A stretch of DNA of 8,275 nt from Candidatus Falkowiibacteriota bacterium (GCA_014728685.1 WJLG01000007.1:1-8275); one strand, 5' to 3'; positions 1 to 5,091 are shown, counted from the stretch's first letter. Translations and numbers: made by a program. The notes: generated by a model from the letters alone, not told the origin.

Positions 1-15
1 AGGATCTATTCGCAT
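1..15 (+). repeat. Partial copy of the short repeat module E
   Basis: The window opens with the last 15 bases of the module seen complete at 151-188 and 373-408 (ending GGATCTATTCGC). It is followed directly by the heptad array at 18-52. It shows that the repeat island continues upstream of the window. Confidence 0.8.
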
Positions 16-17
16 AG

Positions 18-192
18 CAAACTGCAAATATCAAATATCAAATTGCAAATATCTTTTCACTTTCTCTTCGTCATTCCCGCGCAGGCGGGAATCCAGTTAT
101 GGTAAAACTCTAAACCCTAAATTCTAAGCTCTAAATTATTGAATATTTTTTTGTCATCTAGAAGCGATAGTGAAGGATCTATTCGCATAACG
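18..192 (+). repeat. Compound repeat, left copy (heptad array, palindrome, second heptad array, module E)
   Basis: About 175 bases match the reverse complement of 8041-8216 with only scattered differences. The parts in order are: five 7-bp units at 18-52 (consensus CAAATAT, variants CAAACTG and CAAATTG); a spacer; the palindrome at 73-92; the linker TTATGGTAAAA; four 7-bp units at 108-135 (CTCTAAA, CCCTAAA, TTCTAAG, CTCTAAA); an AT-rich spacer; and module E at 151-188 (GTCATC...GAAGGATCTATTCGC). No coding potential is convincing. The palindrome resembles the Neisseria dRS3 pattern ATTCCC-N8-GGGAAT, recalled from knowledge and not searched. Function is unknown. Confidence 0.9.
73..92. repeat. 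Perfect 8-bp-stem palindrome (ATTCCCGC-GCAG-GCGGGAAT)
   Basis: An 8-bp inverted repeat with a GCAG loop forms the core of the left compound repeat. The same 20 bases occur in inverted orientation at 8142-8161. There is no T-run on either side, so it is not an ordinary terminator. The arrangement fits the dRS3-like class of short palindromes that act in other genomes as recombination or integration targets. That role here is inference. Confidence 0.85.
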
Positions 193-210
193 TATAACGC
201 GGATCAAATG

Positions 211-355
211 AATTCGACCTTCAGGCTATTTTTCGGCCGCGTCCGGCTGCTCCGGCGGCAGCCGGCGCTTAGCCTCGGCGAGATTTTTTCCGCTCCGGGC
301 GGAAAAACCGAGCAATCTCGCCTGCGGATACCTCAAATAGCCCAAATGTCGAATT
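211..355. repeat. Large imperfect palindrome with two internal hairpins (module A)
   Basis: The outer arms pair: AATTCGAC (211-218) with GTCGAATT (348-355), and GGCTATTT (224-231) with AAATAGCC (335-342). Inside are a GC-rich hairpin, CCGGCTGC (243-250) with GCAGCCGG (258-265), flanked by GCG/CGC at 239-241 and 266-268, and a second hairpin, TTTTTCCGC (285-293) with GCGGAAAAA (299-307). The second is extended by GGCGAGA (277-283) with TCTCGCC (316-322). The right half (299-355) recurs in inverted orientation at 8219-8275 with one difference. It is far more GC-rich than its surroundings and looks like a non-autonomous, foldable repeat element. No transposase is visible in the window. Confidence 0.8.
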
Positions 356-372
356 TGAGAGTACCTAAGTTT

Positions 373-440
373 TTGTCATCCAGAAGCGATAGCGAAGGAT
401 CTATTCGCTCAACAAATTACAAATATCAAATTACAAATAT
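373..440 (+). repeat. Module E copy followed by a four-unit heptad array
   Basis: Module E (373-408) is nearly identical to 151-188. It is followed after four bases by four 7-bp units at 413-440 alternating CAAATTA and CAAATAT. The same order, E then a CAAATAT-type array, is seen at the window start and, inverted, at 8015-8081. The number of heptads differs between copies (5, 4, 3), as expected for tandem arrays that gain and lose units. The stretch 441-486 up to the promoter is T-rich and holds nothing I recognise. Confidence 0.8.
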
Positions 441-486
441 TTTTTCTCTTTTTTTCTTCACTCTTTTCTTTTACTGATGAATACCC

Positions 487-515
487 TTGACAATTGGAAA
501 AATTGCCTATATAAT
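487..515 (+). promoter_or_regulatory. Sigma-70-type promoter of the infA operon
   Basis: A consensus -35 TTGACA (487-492) is followed by exactly 17 bases and a consensus -10 TATAAT (510-515). Transcription would start near 522, giving a leader of about 86 bases before infA. It is the only strong promoter I see before the operon, so it probably drives all nine genes to rpsI. It lies just downstream of the repeat island. Confidence 0.88.
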
Positions 516-554
516 TGCCATATACGAAAAATATATATAATATTTTTGAAAAAA

Positions 555-609
555 GTTAATAAAATTAACAAAGTTTACCAACTTTTTTTGGTAAAATTTT
601 TTTGTTAAT
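555..609 (+). promoter_or_regulatory. infA leader with two competing RNA folds
   Basis: Fold 1: GTTAAT (555-560) pairs with ATTAAC (564-569) around AAA. Fold 2: ATTAACAAA (564-572) pairs perfectly with TTTGTTAAT (601-609), which contains the first two bases of the ATG at 608. It encloses an inner hairpin TTTACCAA (574-581)/TTGGTAAA (588-595). The inner hairpin alone is followed by seven Ts (597-603) and also resembles a weak intrinsic terminator. The folds share 564-569 and so exclude each other. A regulatory role is inference. Confidence 0.5.
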
Positions 610-850
610 GTCAAACGATAAAAATAACCAAGTCGCAAATTCAAAGGATTTTATTGAACTGGAAGGCGAAGTTTTAGAAGCTATGCCTGCCACTACTTTT
701 AAAGTTTTGCTTGATAATGGCCATGAGATATTGGCTCATCTGTCAGGTAAAATGAGAATGTACAAGATCAGATTATTGCCAGGAGACAGGGTAAAAGTTC
801 AGATGAGTCCTTATGATTTGAGCAAAGGTAGGATCACATTCAGACTGTGA
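608..850 (+). CDS. infA: Translation initiation factor IF-1
   Basis: The product is 80 aa, against about 72 in most bacteria. It is a single S1-like OB-fold protein that binds the A site of the 30S subunit during initiation, with IF2 and IF3. The signature is clear: ELEGEVLEAMPATTF near residue 19, then NGHEILAHLSGKMR and the end PYDLSKGRITFRL, which align with E. coli IF1. The extra length is an N-terminal Asn/Lys-rich stretch. I chose the ATG at 608; a TTG at 602 is in frame but lies inside the T-run of the leader hairpin. There is no Shine-Dalgarno sequence. It is the first gene of the operon and ends in TGA. Confidence 0.95.
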   Translation: MSNDKNNQVANSKDFIELEGEVLEAMPATTFKVLLDNGHEILAHLSGKMRMYKIRLLPGDRVKVQMSPYDLSKGRITFRL

Positions 851-882
851 TCATCCATTTAAAAAGATAATTTGAAAACAGG

Positions 883-909
883 CATGGAAATATGTCCGCA
901 TATTTCATG
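883..909 (+). promoter_or_regulatory. Stable hairpin with UCCG loop before rpmJ
   Basis: GAAATATG (887-894) pairs with CATATTTC (899-906) around TCCG, which fits the UNCG class of stable tetraloops. CAT (883-885)/ATG (907-909) extends the stem beyond one bulged G. The hairpin ends 12 bases before the rpmJ ATG. No T-run follows, so it is not a terminator. It may protect or punctuate the mRNA, or help place the start codon; this is inference. Confidence 0.6.
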
Positions 910-921
910 TTATTTTATCAT

Positions 922-1035
922 ATGAAAGTAAGAGCAAGCGCAAAAAAGATCTGCAAGGATTGTAAGACCGTTAGAAGAAAAGGTCGCGTTTATGTTATCT
1001 GTAAAAATCCAAAACATAAACAAAGACAAGGATAA
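922..1035 (+). CDS. rpmJ: 50S ribosomal protein L36
   Basis: The product is 37 aa, the normal size of L36, a small zinc-ribbon protein of the 50S subunit that binds 23S rRNA. It begins MKVRASAKKICKDCK and ends NPKHKQRQG. The zinc ligands are all present (Cys11, Cys14, Cys27, His32), so this is the zinc-binding C+ form rather than the zinc-free paralogue. The position between infA and rpsM is the classical one. There is no Shine-Dalgarno sequence; a hairpin sits just upstream. Confidence 0.96.
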   Translation: MKVRASAKKICKDCKTVRRKGRVYVICKNPKHKQRQG

Positions 1036-1040
1036 TTATA

Positions 1041-1130
1041 ATTTAAAATGAAAAGGTCAAAATGGAAAATTGATCCGTAGCTCACAAGCATGATGGCAGA
1101 ACAGATAATTTGACATTTTGAGATCTAAAT
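1041..1130 (+). promoter_or_regulatory. Possible structured leader of rpsM
   Basis: The 107-base gap before rpsM is the longest inside the operon. TCAAAATG (1057-1064) and CATTTTGA (1114-1121) form a perfect 8-bp inverted repeat enclosing about 50 bases. ATTTA (1041-1045) and TAAAT (1126-1130) could extend it. In E. coli, protein S4 represses this gene set by binding a structured leader before rpsM. The position here is equivalent, but I see no specific S4 motif, so the role is a guess. Confidence 0.3.
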
Positions 1131-1142
1131 TCAATAAATATT

Positions 1143-1538
1143 ATGGCTCAAGCAAGAATAGCCGGAGTGACAATACCACAAGATAAAAAGGTCGTTATTT
1201 CATTGACCTATATTTTCGGCATTGGCAGAAATACCGCTGCTGATATTTTGGCTGACGCCAAGGTTGATCCGGAAAAAAGAGTAAAGGATCTCTCCGACAG
1301 TGAGATCAATAAGATCAGGGAAATTGTTGAAAAAAAGCACGTGGTCGAGGGCGATCTGAGAAGAGAAGTGGTCAGCAATGTCAAAAGATTGAAAGAGATC
1401 AGTTCTTATAGAGGAGATAGGCACGCCAAGGGATTGCCGGTCAGAGGCCAGAGCAGCAAGAATAATAATCGAACTGTCAGAGGCAATGTTAGAAGGACCG
1501 CTGGGTCAGGAAAGTCTCCGGCCGCTCAAAAGACCTAA
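1143..1538 (+). CDS. rpsM: 30S ribosomal protein S13
   Basis: The product is 131 aa (118 in E. coli). S13 sits in the head of the 30S subunit, contacts the P-site tRNA through its C-terminal tail, and forms an inter-subunit bridge. Recognisable blocks are ARIAGVTIPQDKKVVISLT at the N-terminus, the helix-turn region FGIGRNTAADIL (25-36), VEGDLRREV (68-76) and YRGDRHAKGLPVRGQ (89-103). The basic tail after 103 is slightly longer than usual and ends in a Ser/Gly/Lys-rich stretch. The ATG has TAAATATT before it and no Shine-Dalgarno sequence. It begins the classical alpha-operon order. Confidence 0.97.
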   Translation: MAQARIAGVTIPQDKKVVISLTYIFGIGRNTAADILADAKVDPEKRVKDLSDSEINKIREIVEKKHVVEGDLRREVVSNVKRLKEISSYRGDRHAKGLPVRGQSSKNNNRTVRGNVRRTAGSGKSPAAQKT

Positions 1539-1579
1539 ACTATATAACTTGAATCACTAAAATATTTTAGATACTAAAT

Positions 1580-2215
1580 ATGGCAGAAGAAAAAAAAGAT
1601 ATCAAAAAGGAAGAAAAGGCCGAAGAAAAAGAAGTGAAGGAAACTTCGCCTGTTTCTGATACCAAAAAGGAAGAAACTCAAGAAATTAAAGATAAAAAGG
1701 AGGAAAAAGAGGAAAAATTGGATCTGGAACCGGAAAAGGAATCAAAAAAGAAAGAGACTTATGACGACGAGTTGCCGGATGACATCAAAAAGAAACTGGA
1801 AGAAAGAAAGAACGACAAATCAGCCAACAAAAAGAAAGGCAGAAAGAAAAGAAAAGAAAAGACCAGAACCGAGGTTGGAAAAGCTTATGTGAAAGCAACT
1901 TACAACAATACCATAGTCACTTTGACCGATCTGAACGGCAATGTTTTGTCTTGGGCCTCAGCCGGTGTGGCCGGATTCAAAGGTCCGAAGAAAGCGACTT
2001 CTTATGCTGCTCAGATCATTTCCAAGATCGCCTGCATCAAGGCCAGAGAGGATTACGGGTTGAAGGATGTCAGTGTTTTTGTAAGCGGAGTCGGCACCGG
2101 GCGTGAATCAGCTGTTCGGTCTTTGAATGCCAACGGCTTGAATGTCACCTCGATAAAAGATATTACCCCCATCCCTCACAATGGTTGCCGTCCTAAAAAA
2201 CCAAGAAGAGTTTAG
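1580..2215 (+). CDS. rpsK: 30S ribosomal protein S11 with long charged N-terminal extension
   Basis: The product is 211 aa, against about 129 in E. coli. S11 lies on the 30S platform, near the mRNA exit and the anti-Shine-Dalgarno end of 16S rRNA. The S11 domain starts near residue 97: GKAYVKATYNNTIVTLTD (100-117), then SAGVAGFKGPKKAT, GVGTGRESAVRSLNA and the C-terminal PIPHNGCRPKKPRRV. Residues 1-95 are an added Lys/Glu-rich, low-complexity segment with no fold I recognise. The protein has no internal Met, so the ATG at 1580 is the natural start and the extension is probably real. The coding DNA there is almost pure purine and contains AAGGAGG (1697-1703), which does not precede any start codon. 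Confidence 0.95.
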   Translation: MAEEKKDIKKEEKAEEKEVKETSPVSDTKKEETQEIKDKKEEKEEKLDLEPEKESKKKETYDDELPDDIKKKLEERKNDKSANKKKGRKKRKEKTRTEVGKAYVKATYNNTIVTLTDLNGNVLSWASAGVAGFKGPKKATSYAAQIISKIACIKAREDYGLKDVSVFVSGVGTGRESAVRSLNANGLNVTSIKDITPIPHNGCRPKKPRRV

Positions 2216-2274
2216 ATCAATAATAATAAAATTGTAAACTTGATCAAGATATCAAGGAAGAAGATCAAAAAAAT

Positions 2275-2910
2275 ATGGGAAGAAATTTAGAACCAAAATG
2301 TAAACAATGCCGTCGAGTCGGCGAAAAATTGATGCTCAAAGGAGACAGATGCAACTCTCCCAAGTGCGCCATGGTCAAAAGGAGTTATATTCCGGGCTTC
2401 CACGGCCCTAAGAGCCGAGGCATGATAAGGAGAAGCGACTTTGGTACTCAGTTGAACGAAAAACAGAAAGCCAGAAAGCAATATGGCCTGTCTGAAAAAC
2501 AATTTAGAATAACTTTTGATAAAGCCAGTAAGAAAGTGGGGCAGACCGGTGAAAGTCTGCTGCAGCTTTTGGAACAAAGGCTTGATAATGTCATTTATCG
2601 CGTCGGTTTGGCTTCTTCCAGGAATCAAGCCAGGCAGATGGTGGCTCATAGGATCTTCTCTTTGAATGGTCGAAGAGTCAGTATTCCTTCCATTAAAGTG
2701 AAAGAAGGCGATGTCATCAAAGTGGCCAAGAAAGGCGCTTCCGACAAGCTTTTCAAGGATATTGAAGAAAAGATCAAGAATATCGAGATTCCGGGCTGGA
2801 TCAGCTTCAATGCCAAAGAGCTGGAAGCTAAGATCGTTTCCGAACCTAAGGCTGCTCAGATCAAGTCCAATATCAATACCCAGATGATCGTCGAGTTCTA
2901 CTCTAAATAA
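2275..2910 (+). CDS. rpsD: 30S ribosomal protein S4 (zinc-binding form)
   Basis: The product is 211 aa, a normal length. S4 is a primary 16S rRNA binder that nucleates 30S assembly, helps form the mRNA entry channel, and in E. coli represses its own operon. The N-terminus has Cys9, Cys12, Cys26 and Cys31, the zinc-site spacing known from Thermus S4. The S4 RNA-binding domain spans about 100-152 (QRLDNVIYRVGLASSRNQAR, NGRRV..P...VKEGDVIKV). The C-terminal PGWISFNAKELEAKI also fits. The small inverted repeat CTTGAT (2239-2244)/ATCAAG (2251-2256) lies 18 bases upstream of the ATG. AAGGAAG is too far upstream to be a normal ribosome-binding site. Confidence 0.97.
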   Translation: MGRNLEPKCKQCRRVGEKLMLKGDRCNSPKCAMVKRSYIPGFHGPKSRGMIRRSDFGTQLNEKQKARKQYGLSEKQFRITFDKASKKVGQTGESLLQLLEQRLDNVIYRVGLASSRNQARQMVAHRIFSLNGRRVSIPSIKVKEGDVIKVAKKGASDKLFKDIEEKIKNIEIPGWISFNAKELEAKIVSEPKAAQIKSNINTQMIVEFYSK

Positions 2911-2951
2911 TAAATTTTCATATAAGAATTAGAATTCTTAAAGCAAAAAAT

Positions 2952-3746
2952 ATGGACAACAACATAGCAAAACCGAATAAAATAGAGTTCAAAAAGGGCA
3001 AAAAGGACAACGAAGGCTTGGTTGTCATCGAACCTTTTTATCCCGGCTATGGCATGACCGTAGGCAACTCTTTGAGAAGGGTTTTGCTCTCATCCTTATT
3101 GGGTACCGCTGTTGTCGCCGTAAAGATCAAGGAGGCGGCTCATGAATTTTCCTCACTTCCTCATGTTAAAGAGGATGTTCTGGAAATAATTTTGAATCTA
3201 AAAAACCTTAAAATCAAGATGTTCGAAGACGAAGAAGTAAGATTGGAATTGGATGTTCACGGCAAAAAGGAAGTGAAGGCTTCAGACATCAAGAAGGATA
3301 GCAAGATCGAGATAGTTAATCCGGACTTGACCATCGCCAATATCACTGATATGGCCGGAAGTTTATCAATGGAGATCTTGATCGGCAAAGGACGCGGATA
3401 TAGGCCGGTAGAATCCATTAAAGAAAAGAAAGGCGAGATCGGTATGATCGATATGGATGCTGTATTTTCTCCGGTTTTGGCCGTTGGCTTGGATGTTGAT
3501 AATGTTCGTGTCGGCGATATGACCAACTGGGACAAACTTTCTTTGAATATAGAGACCGACGGCACTATTTCTCCTGAAGAGGCTTTCAAGAACGCTGTTT
3601 CTATCATGAAAGAGCAGTTCGGAGCTTTGGACGGGGAAAAGACCGAGGAGGCCAAAGATGATAAGAAAGAAGAGGAAGAAGAAAAGGAAGAGGATGCTTC
3701 CGAAGCTGATGAAAAAAAGGAGGAGAAAAAAGAAGAGAAAGAATAA
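2952..3746 (+). CDS. rpoA: RNA polymerase alpha subunit lacking the C-terminal domain
   Basis: The product is 264 aa, against 329 in E. coli. The alpha dimer scaffolds assembly of beta and beta-prime. The N-terminal domain is complete: GYGMTVGNSLRRVLLSSLLGTAV (32-54, the dimer interface and beta-contact loop, described here by its landmarks GNSLRR), GKGRGY (145-150), FSPVLAVGLDVDNVRVG (172-188) and ETDGTISPEEA (201-211). After about residue 228 there is only a Lys/Glu/Asp-rich tail. The helix-hairpin-helix domain that binds UP elements and activators is absent. rplQ starts 18 bases after the stop, so no room exists for a frameshifted domain. A 7-bp inverted repeat (2923-2929/2934-2940) ends 11 bases before the ATG. 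Confidence 0.96.
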   Translation: MDNNIAKPNKIEFKKGKKDNEGLVVIEPFYPGYGMTVGNSLRRVLLSSLLGTAVVAVKIKEAAHEFSSLPHVKEDVLEIILNLKNLKIKMFEDEEVRLELDVHGKKEVKASDIKKDSKIEIVNPDLTIANITDMAGSLSMEILIGKGRGYRPVESIKEKKGEIGMIDMDAVFSPVLAVGLDVDNVRVGDMTNWDKLSLNIETDGTISPEEAFKNAVSIMKEQFGALDGEKTEEAKDDKKEEEEEKEEDASEADEKKEEKKEEKE

Positions 3747-3764
3747 AGAGATTAATGAAATAAT

Positions 3765-4115
3765 ATGGCAAATAGAATAAAAGGAAAAAAACTTGATAGA
3801 AAAAAAGAACCAAGAGAAATGATGCTCAGGAACTTGGCTTCCAGTGTTTTGATATACGAAAAGGTGACTACCACCGAAGCCAAAGCCAAGGCGGTCAAAC
3901 CTTTGGTGGAAAAGACCATCACTTTGGCTAAGAAAGGAGATCTTAATTCCATCAAGAAGATGATCTCAGTTTTGCCTCAGAAGATGGCCGTGAAAAAAGC
4001 GATCGAAGTTTTGGGCGCTAAATATAAAGATAGAAAAGGCGGTTATACCAGAATAATCAAATTGGGGACCAGAGCCGGCGACGGCGCTAAGGTCGTACAG
4101 TTGGAATTAGTATAA
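3765..4115 (+). CDS. rplQ: 50S ribosomal protein L17
   Basis: The product is 116 aa, within the bacterial range. L17 binds 23S rRNA near the polypeptide exit tunnel. Typical blocks are the basic N-terminus with LDRKKEPREMMLRNLASSVL (10-29), VTTTEAKAKAVKPLVEK (34-50) and the C-terminal GGYTRIIKLGTRAGDGA..VQLEL. The segment between the two helices is shorter than in E. coli. It follows rpoA, as in most bacteria. The start context is TAATATGG with no Shine-Dalgarno sequence at a working distance; the AAGGAGG at 3717-3723 is about 40 bases upstream, inside rpoA. Confidence 0.96.
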   Translation: MANRIKGKKLDRKKEPREMMLRNLASSVLIYEKVTTTEAKAKAVKPLVEKTITLAKKGDLNSIKKMISVLPQKMAVKKAIEVLGAKYKDRKGGYTRIIKLGTRAGDGAKVVQLELV

Positions 4116-4128
4116 ATAATAAAAAGAT

Positions 4129-4479
4129 ATGACAGATAGAAAAATACATCAGATCGATGCCAGCGGAGAAGCGGTAGGCAGATTGGCCAGCCGAATAGCT
4201 TTGATATTGCGAGGCAAGAACAAGCCGGAATACGAACCGCATTTGGATAGGGGTGATACGGTCGAAGTTACCAACATAGGCAAGATAAAGCTTACCGGCA
4301 AAAAGATCGACCAAAAAGAATACTATAGCTATTCCGGATATCCGGGAGGTTTGAAGACCAAGAAGGTAAAAGAATTGCTGGACAGCGACCCGGGAGAGGT
4401 TTTGCGAAGAGCGGTCAGAGACATGCTTCCTCCGACCAAACTTAGAACCGGAATGCTTAAAAGATTAATTATCAAATAG
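4129..4479 (+). CDS. rplM: 50S ribosomal protein L13
   Basis: The product is 116 aa, against 142 in E. coli. L13 is an early 50S assembly protein that binds 23S rRNA. Clear blocks are HQIDASGEAVGRLASRIALIL (7-27), RGKNKPEYEPHLDRGD (28-43), NIGKIKLTGKK (49-59), YPGGLK (71-76) and the end MLPPTKLRTGMLKRLIIK. Against E. coli it lacks about 12 residues at the N-terminus and the last 20 or so at the C-terminus. The core is intact, so this is a compact form and not a broken gene. It lies 13 bases after rplQ and 10 before rpsI, so it is certainly co-transcribed. Confidence 0.95.
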   Translation: MTDRKIHQIDASGEAVGRLASRIALILRGKNKPEYEPHLDRGDTVEVTNIGKIKLTGKKIDQKEYYSYSGYPGGLKTKKVKELLDSDPGEVLRRAVRDMLPPTKLRTGMLKRLIIK

Positions 4480-4489
4480 TTAAAGATAT

Positions 4490-4948
4490 ATGGCAGAAAA
4501 AACCACAGAAAAAAAGACAGAGAAAAAAGAAGCCAAAACTTCTGAGAAGAAGCTTGAAATGAAGGGAGAATATATTAAGGCTGTCGGCCGCAGAAAACGT
4601 TCTGTTGCTCAGGTCAGGATGTATAAGAAAGGCAGTGGAAAGGTTTTGGTGAATGAAATGCCCCTGGAAGCTTATTTTGATGAGACTCAGGCCGGTACTG
4701 TGATGCAGCCGATAAAAATGGCCGGCATTCAGGATGCGGATTTTTCGATATTGGCTAAAGGCGGAGGTAAAAGCGGCCAAGCTGAAGCAGCCAGGCACGC
4801 TATTGCCAGATTGTTGGTGAAGATCGATGAGGAATATAAGCTTTCGATCAAAGCTAAGGGCTGGTTGACCAGAGATCCGAGAAGAGTGGAAAGAAAGAAA
4901 CCGGGTCTGAAAAAAGCCAGACGCGCCCCGCAGTGGAGTAAACGTTAA
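4490..4948 (+). CDS. rpsI: 30S ribosomal protein S9 with charged N-terminal extension
   Basis: The product is 152 aa, against 130 in E. coli. S9 lies in the 30S head, and its C-terminal tail reaches the P-site tRNA. The domain runs from YIKAVGRRKRSVAQVRM (28-44) through LAKGGGKSGQAEAARHAIARLL and TRDPRRVERKKPGLKKAR to the conserved end APQWSKR, with the final Arg that touches the tRNA. Residues 1-24 are Lys/Glu/Thr-rich and extra. An alternative start is the ATG at 4559 (Met24), but the start at 4490, ten bases after rplM, fits the tight spacing of the operon better. It is the last gene before the terminator. Confidence 0.95.
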   Translation: MAEKTTEKKTEKKEAKTSEKKLEMKGEYIKAVGRRKRSVAQVRMYKKGSGKVLVNEMPLEAYFDETQAGTVMQPIKMAGIQDADFSILAKGGGKSGQAEAARHAIARLLVKIDEEYKLSIKAKGWLTRDPRRVERKKPGLKKARRAPQWSKR

Positions 4949-4984
4949 TATAGATTATATTGAAAGTTATAAACATCAAATAGC

Positions 4985-5011
4985 AAAAAGCGCCTCTAAA
5001 AGGCGTTTTTT
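4985..5011 (+). terminator. Rho-independent terminator of the infA-rpsI operon
   Basis: AAAAAGCGCCT (4985-4995) pairs with AGGCGTTTTTT (5001-5011) around CTAAA. This makes an 11-bp stem with one G-U pair that ends in a T-run. It lies 36 bases after the rpsI stop. The symmetrical A and T tracts could stop transcription from either side, but only plus-strand genes are nearby upstream. Confidence 0.9.
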
Positions 5012-5044
5012 GATTTGTAAAAAAATAATATTTAGTATATAGTT

Positions 5045-5053
5045 TGATATAAT
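5045..5053 (+). promoter_or_regulatory. Extended -10 promoter of prfB
   Basis: A consensus -10 TATAAT (5048-5053) is preceded by TGA, which matches the TGN extended -10 element. No good -35 is found 16-18 bases upstream (AT-rich only), as is common for extended -10 promoters. Transcription would start near 5060 and give a leader of about 32 bases. It lies directly after the operon terminator. Confidence 0.7.
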
Positions 5054-5091
5054 AGCGTAATTGAAGATTGAAGTTTTGATAATTCTAAAAA

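Noticed and set aside
18..52. CRISPR array or origin iterons
   Set aside because: Units are 7 bp with no spacers, so this is not CRISPR. No DnaA boxes or replication gene are visible, so an origin is not supported.
108..135. Telomere-like CCCTAAA repeats as a sign of eukaryotic DNA
   Set aside because: Only four degenerate units occur, all genes are bacterial, and the same array recurs inside a bacterial repeat at 8099-8126.
139..477. 112-aa open frame on the plus strand in the left island
   Set aside because: It runs through module E twice (the peptide SSRSDSEGSIR appears two times) and through the palindrome. It has no ribosome-binding site and no domain. It is translated repeat sequence.
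602..607. TTG start for infA two codons upstream of the ATG
   Set aside because: It lies in the T-run after the hairpin and has no support. ATG at 608 gives a normal IF1.
1110..1140. TTGACA before rpsM as an internal promoter
   Set aside because: No acceptable -10 is found 16-18 bases downstream; the sequence there is AATAAA and the gene starts almost at once.
3604..3955. Hydrophobic minus-strand frames opposite rpoA and rplQ
   Set aside because: They are the antisense of Lys/Glu codons, which reads as Phe/Leu/Ser. Strong genes occupy the other strand.
4949..5091. tRNA gene between rpsI and prfB
   Set aside because: There is no T-loop GTTCRA motif or acceptor pairing; the gap is explained by a terminator and a promoter.
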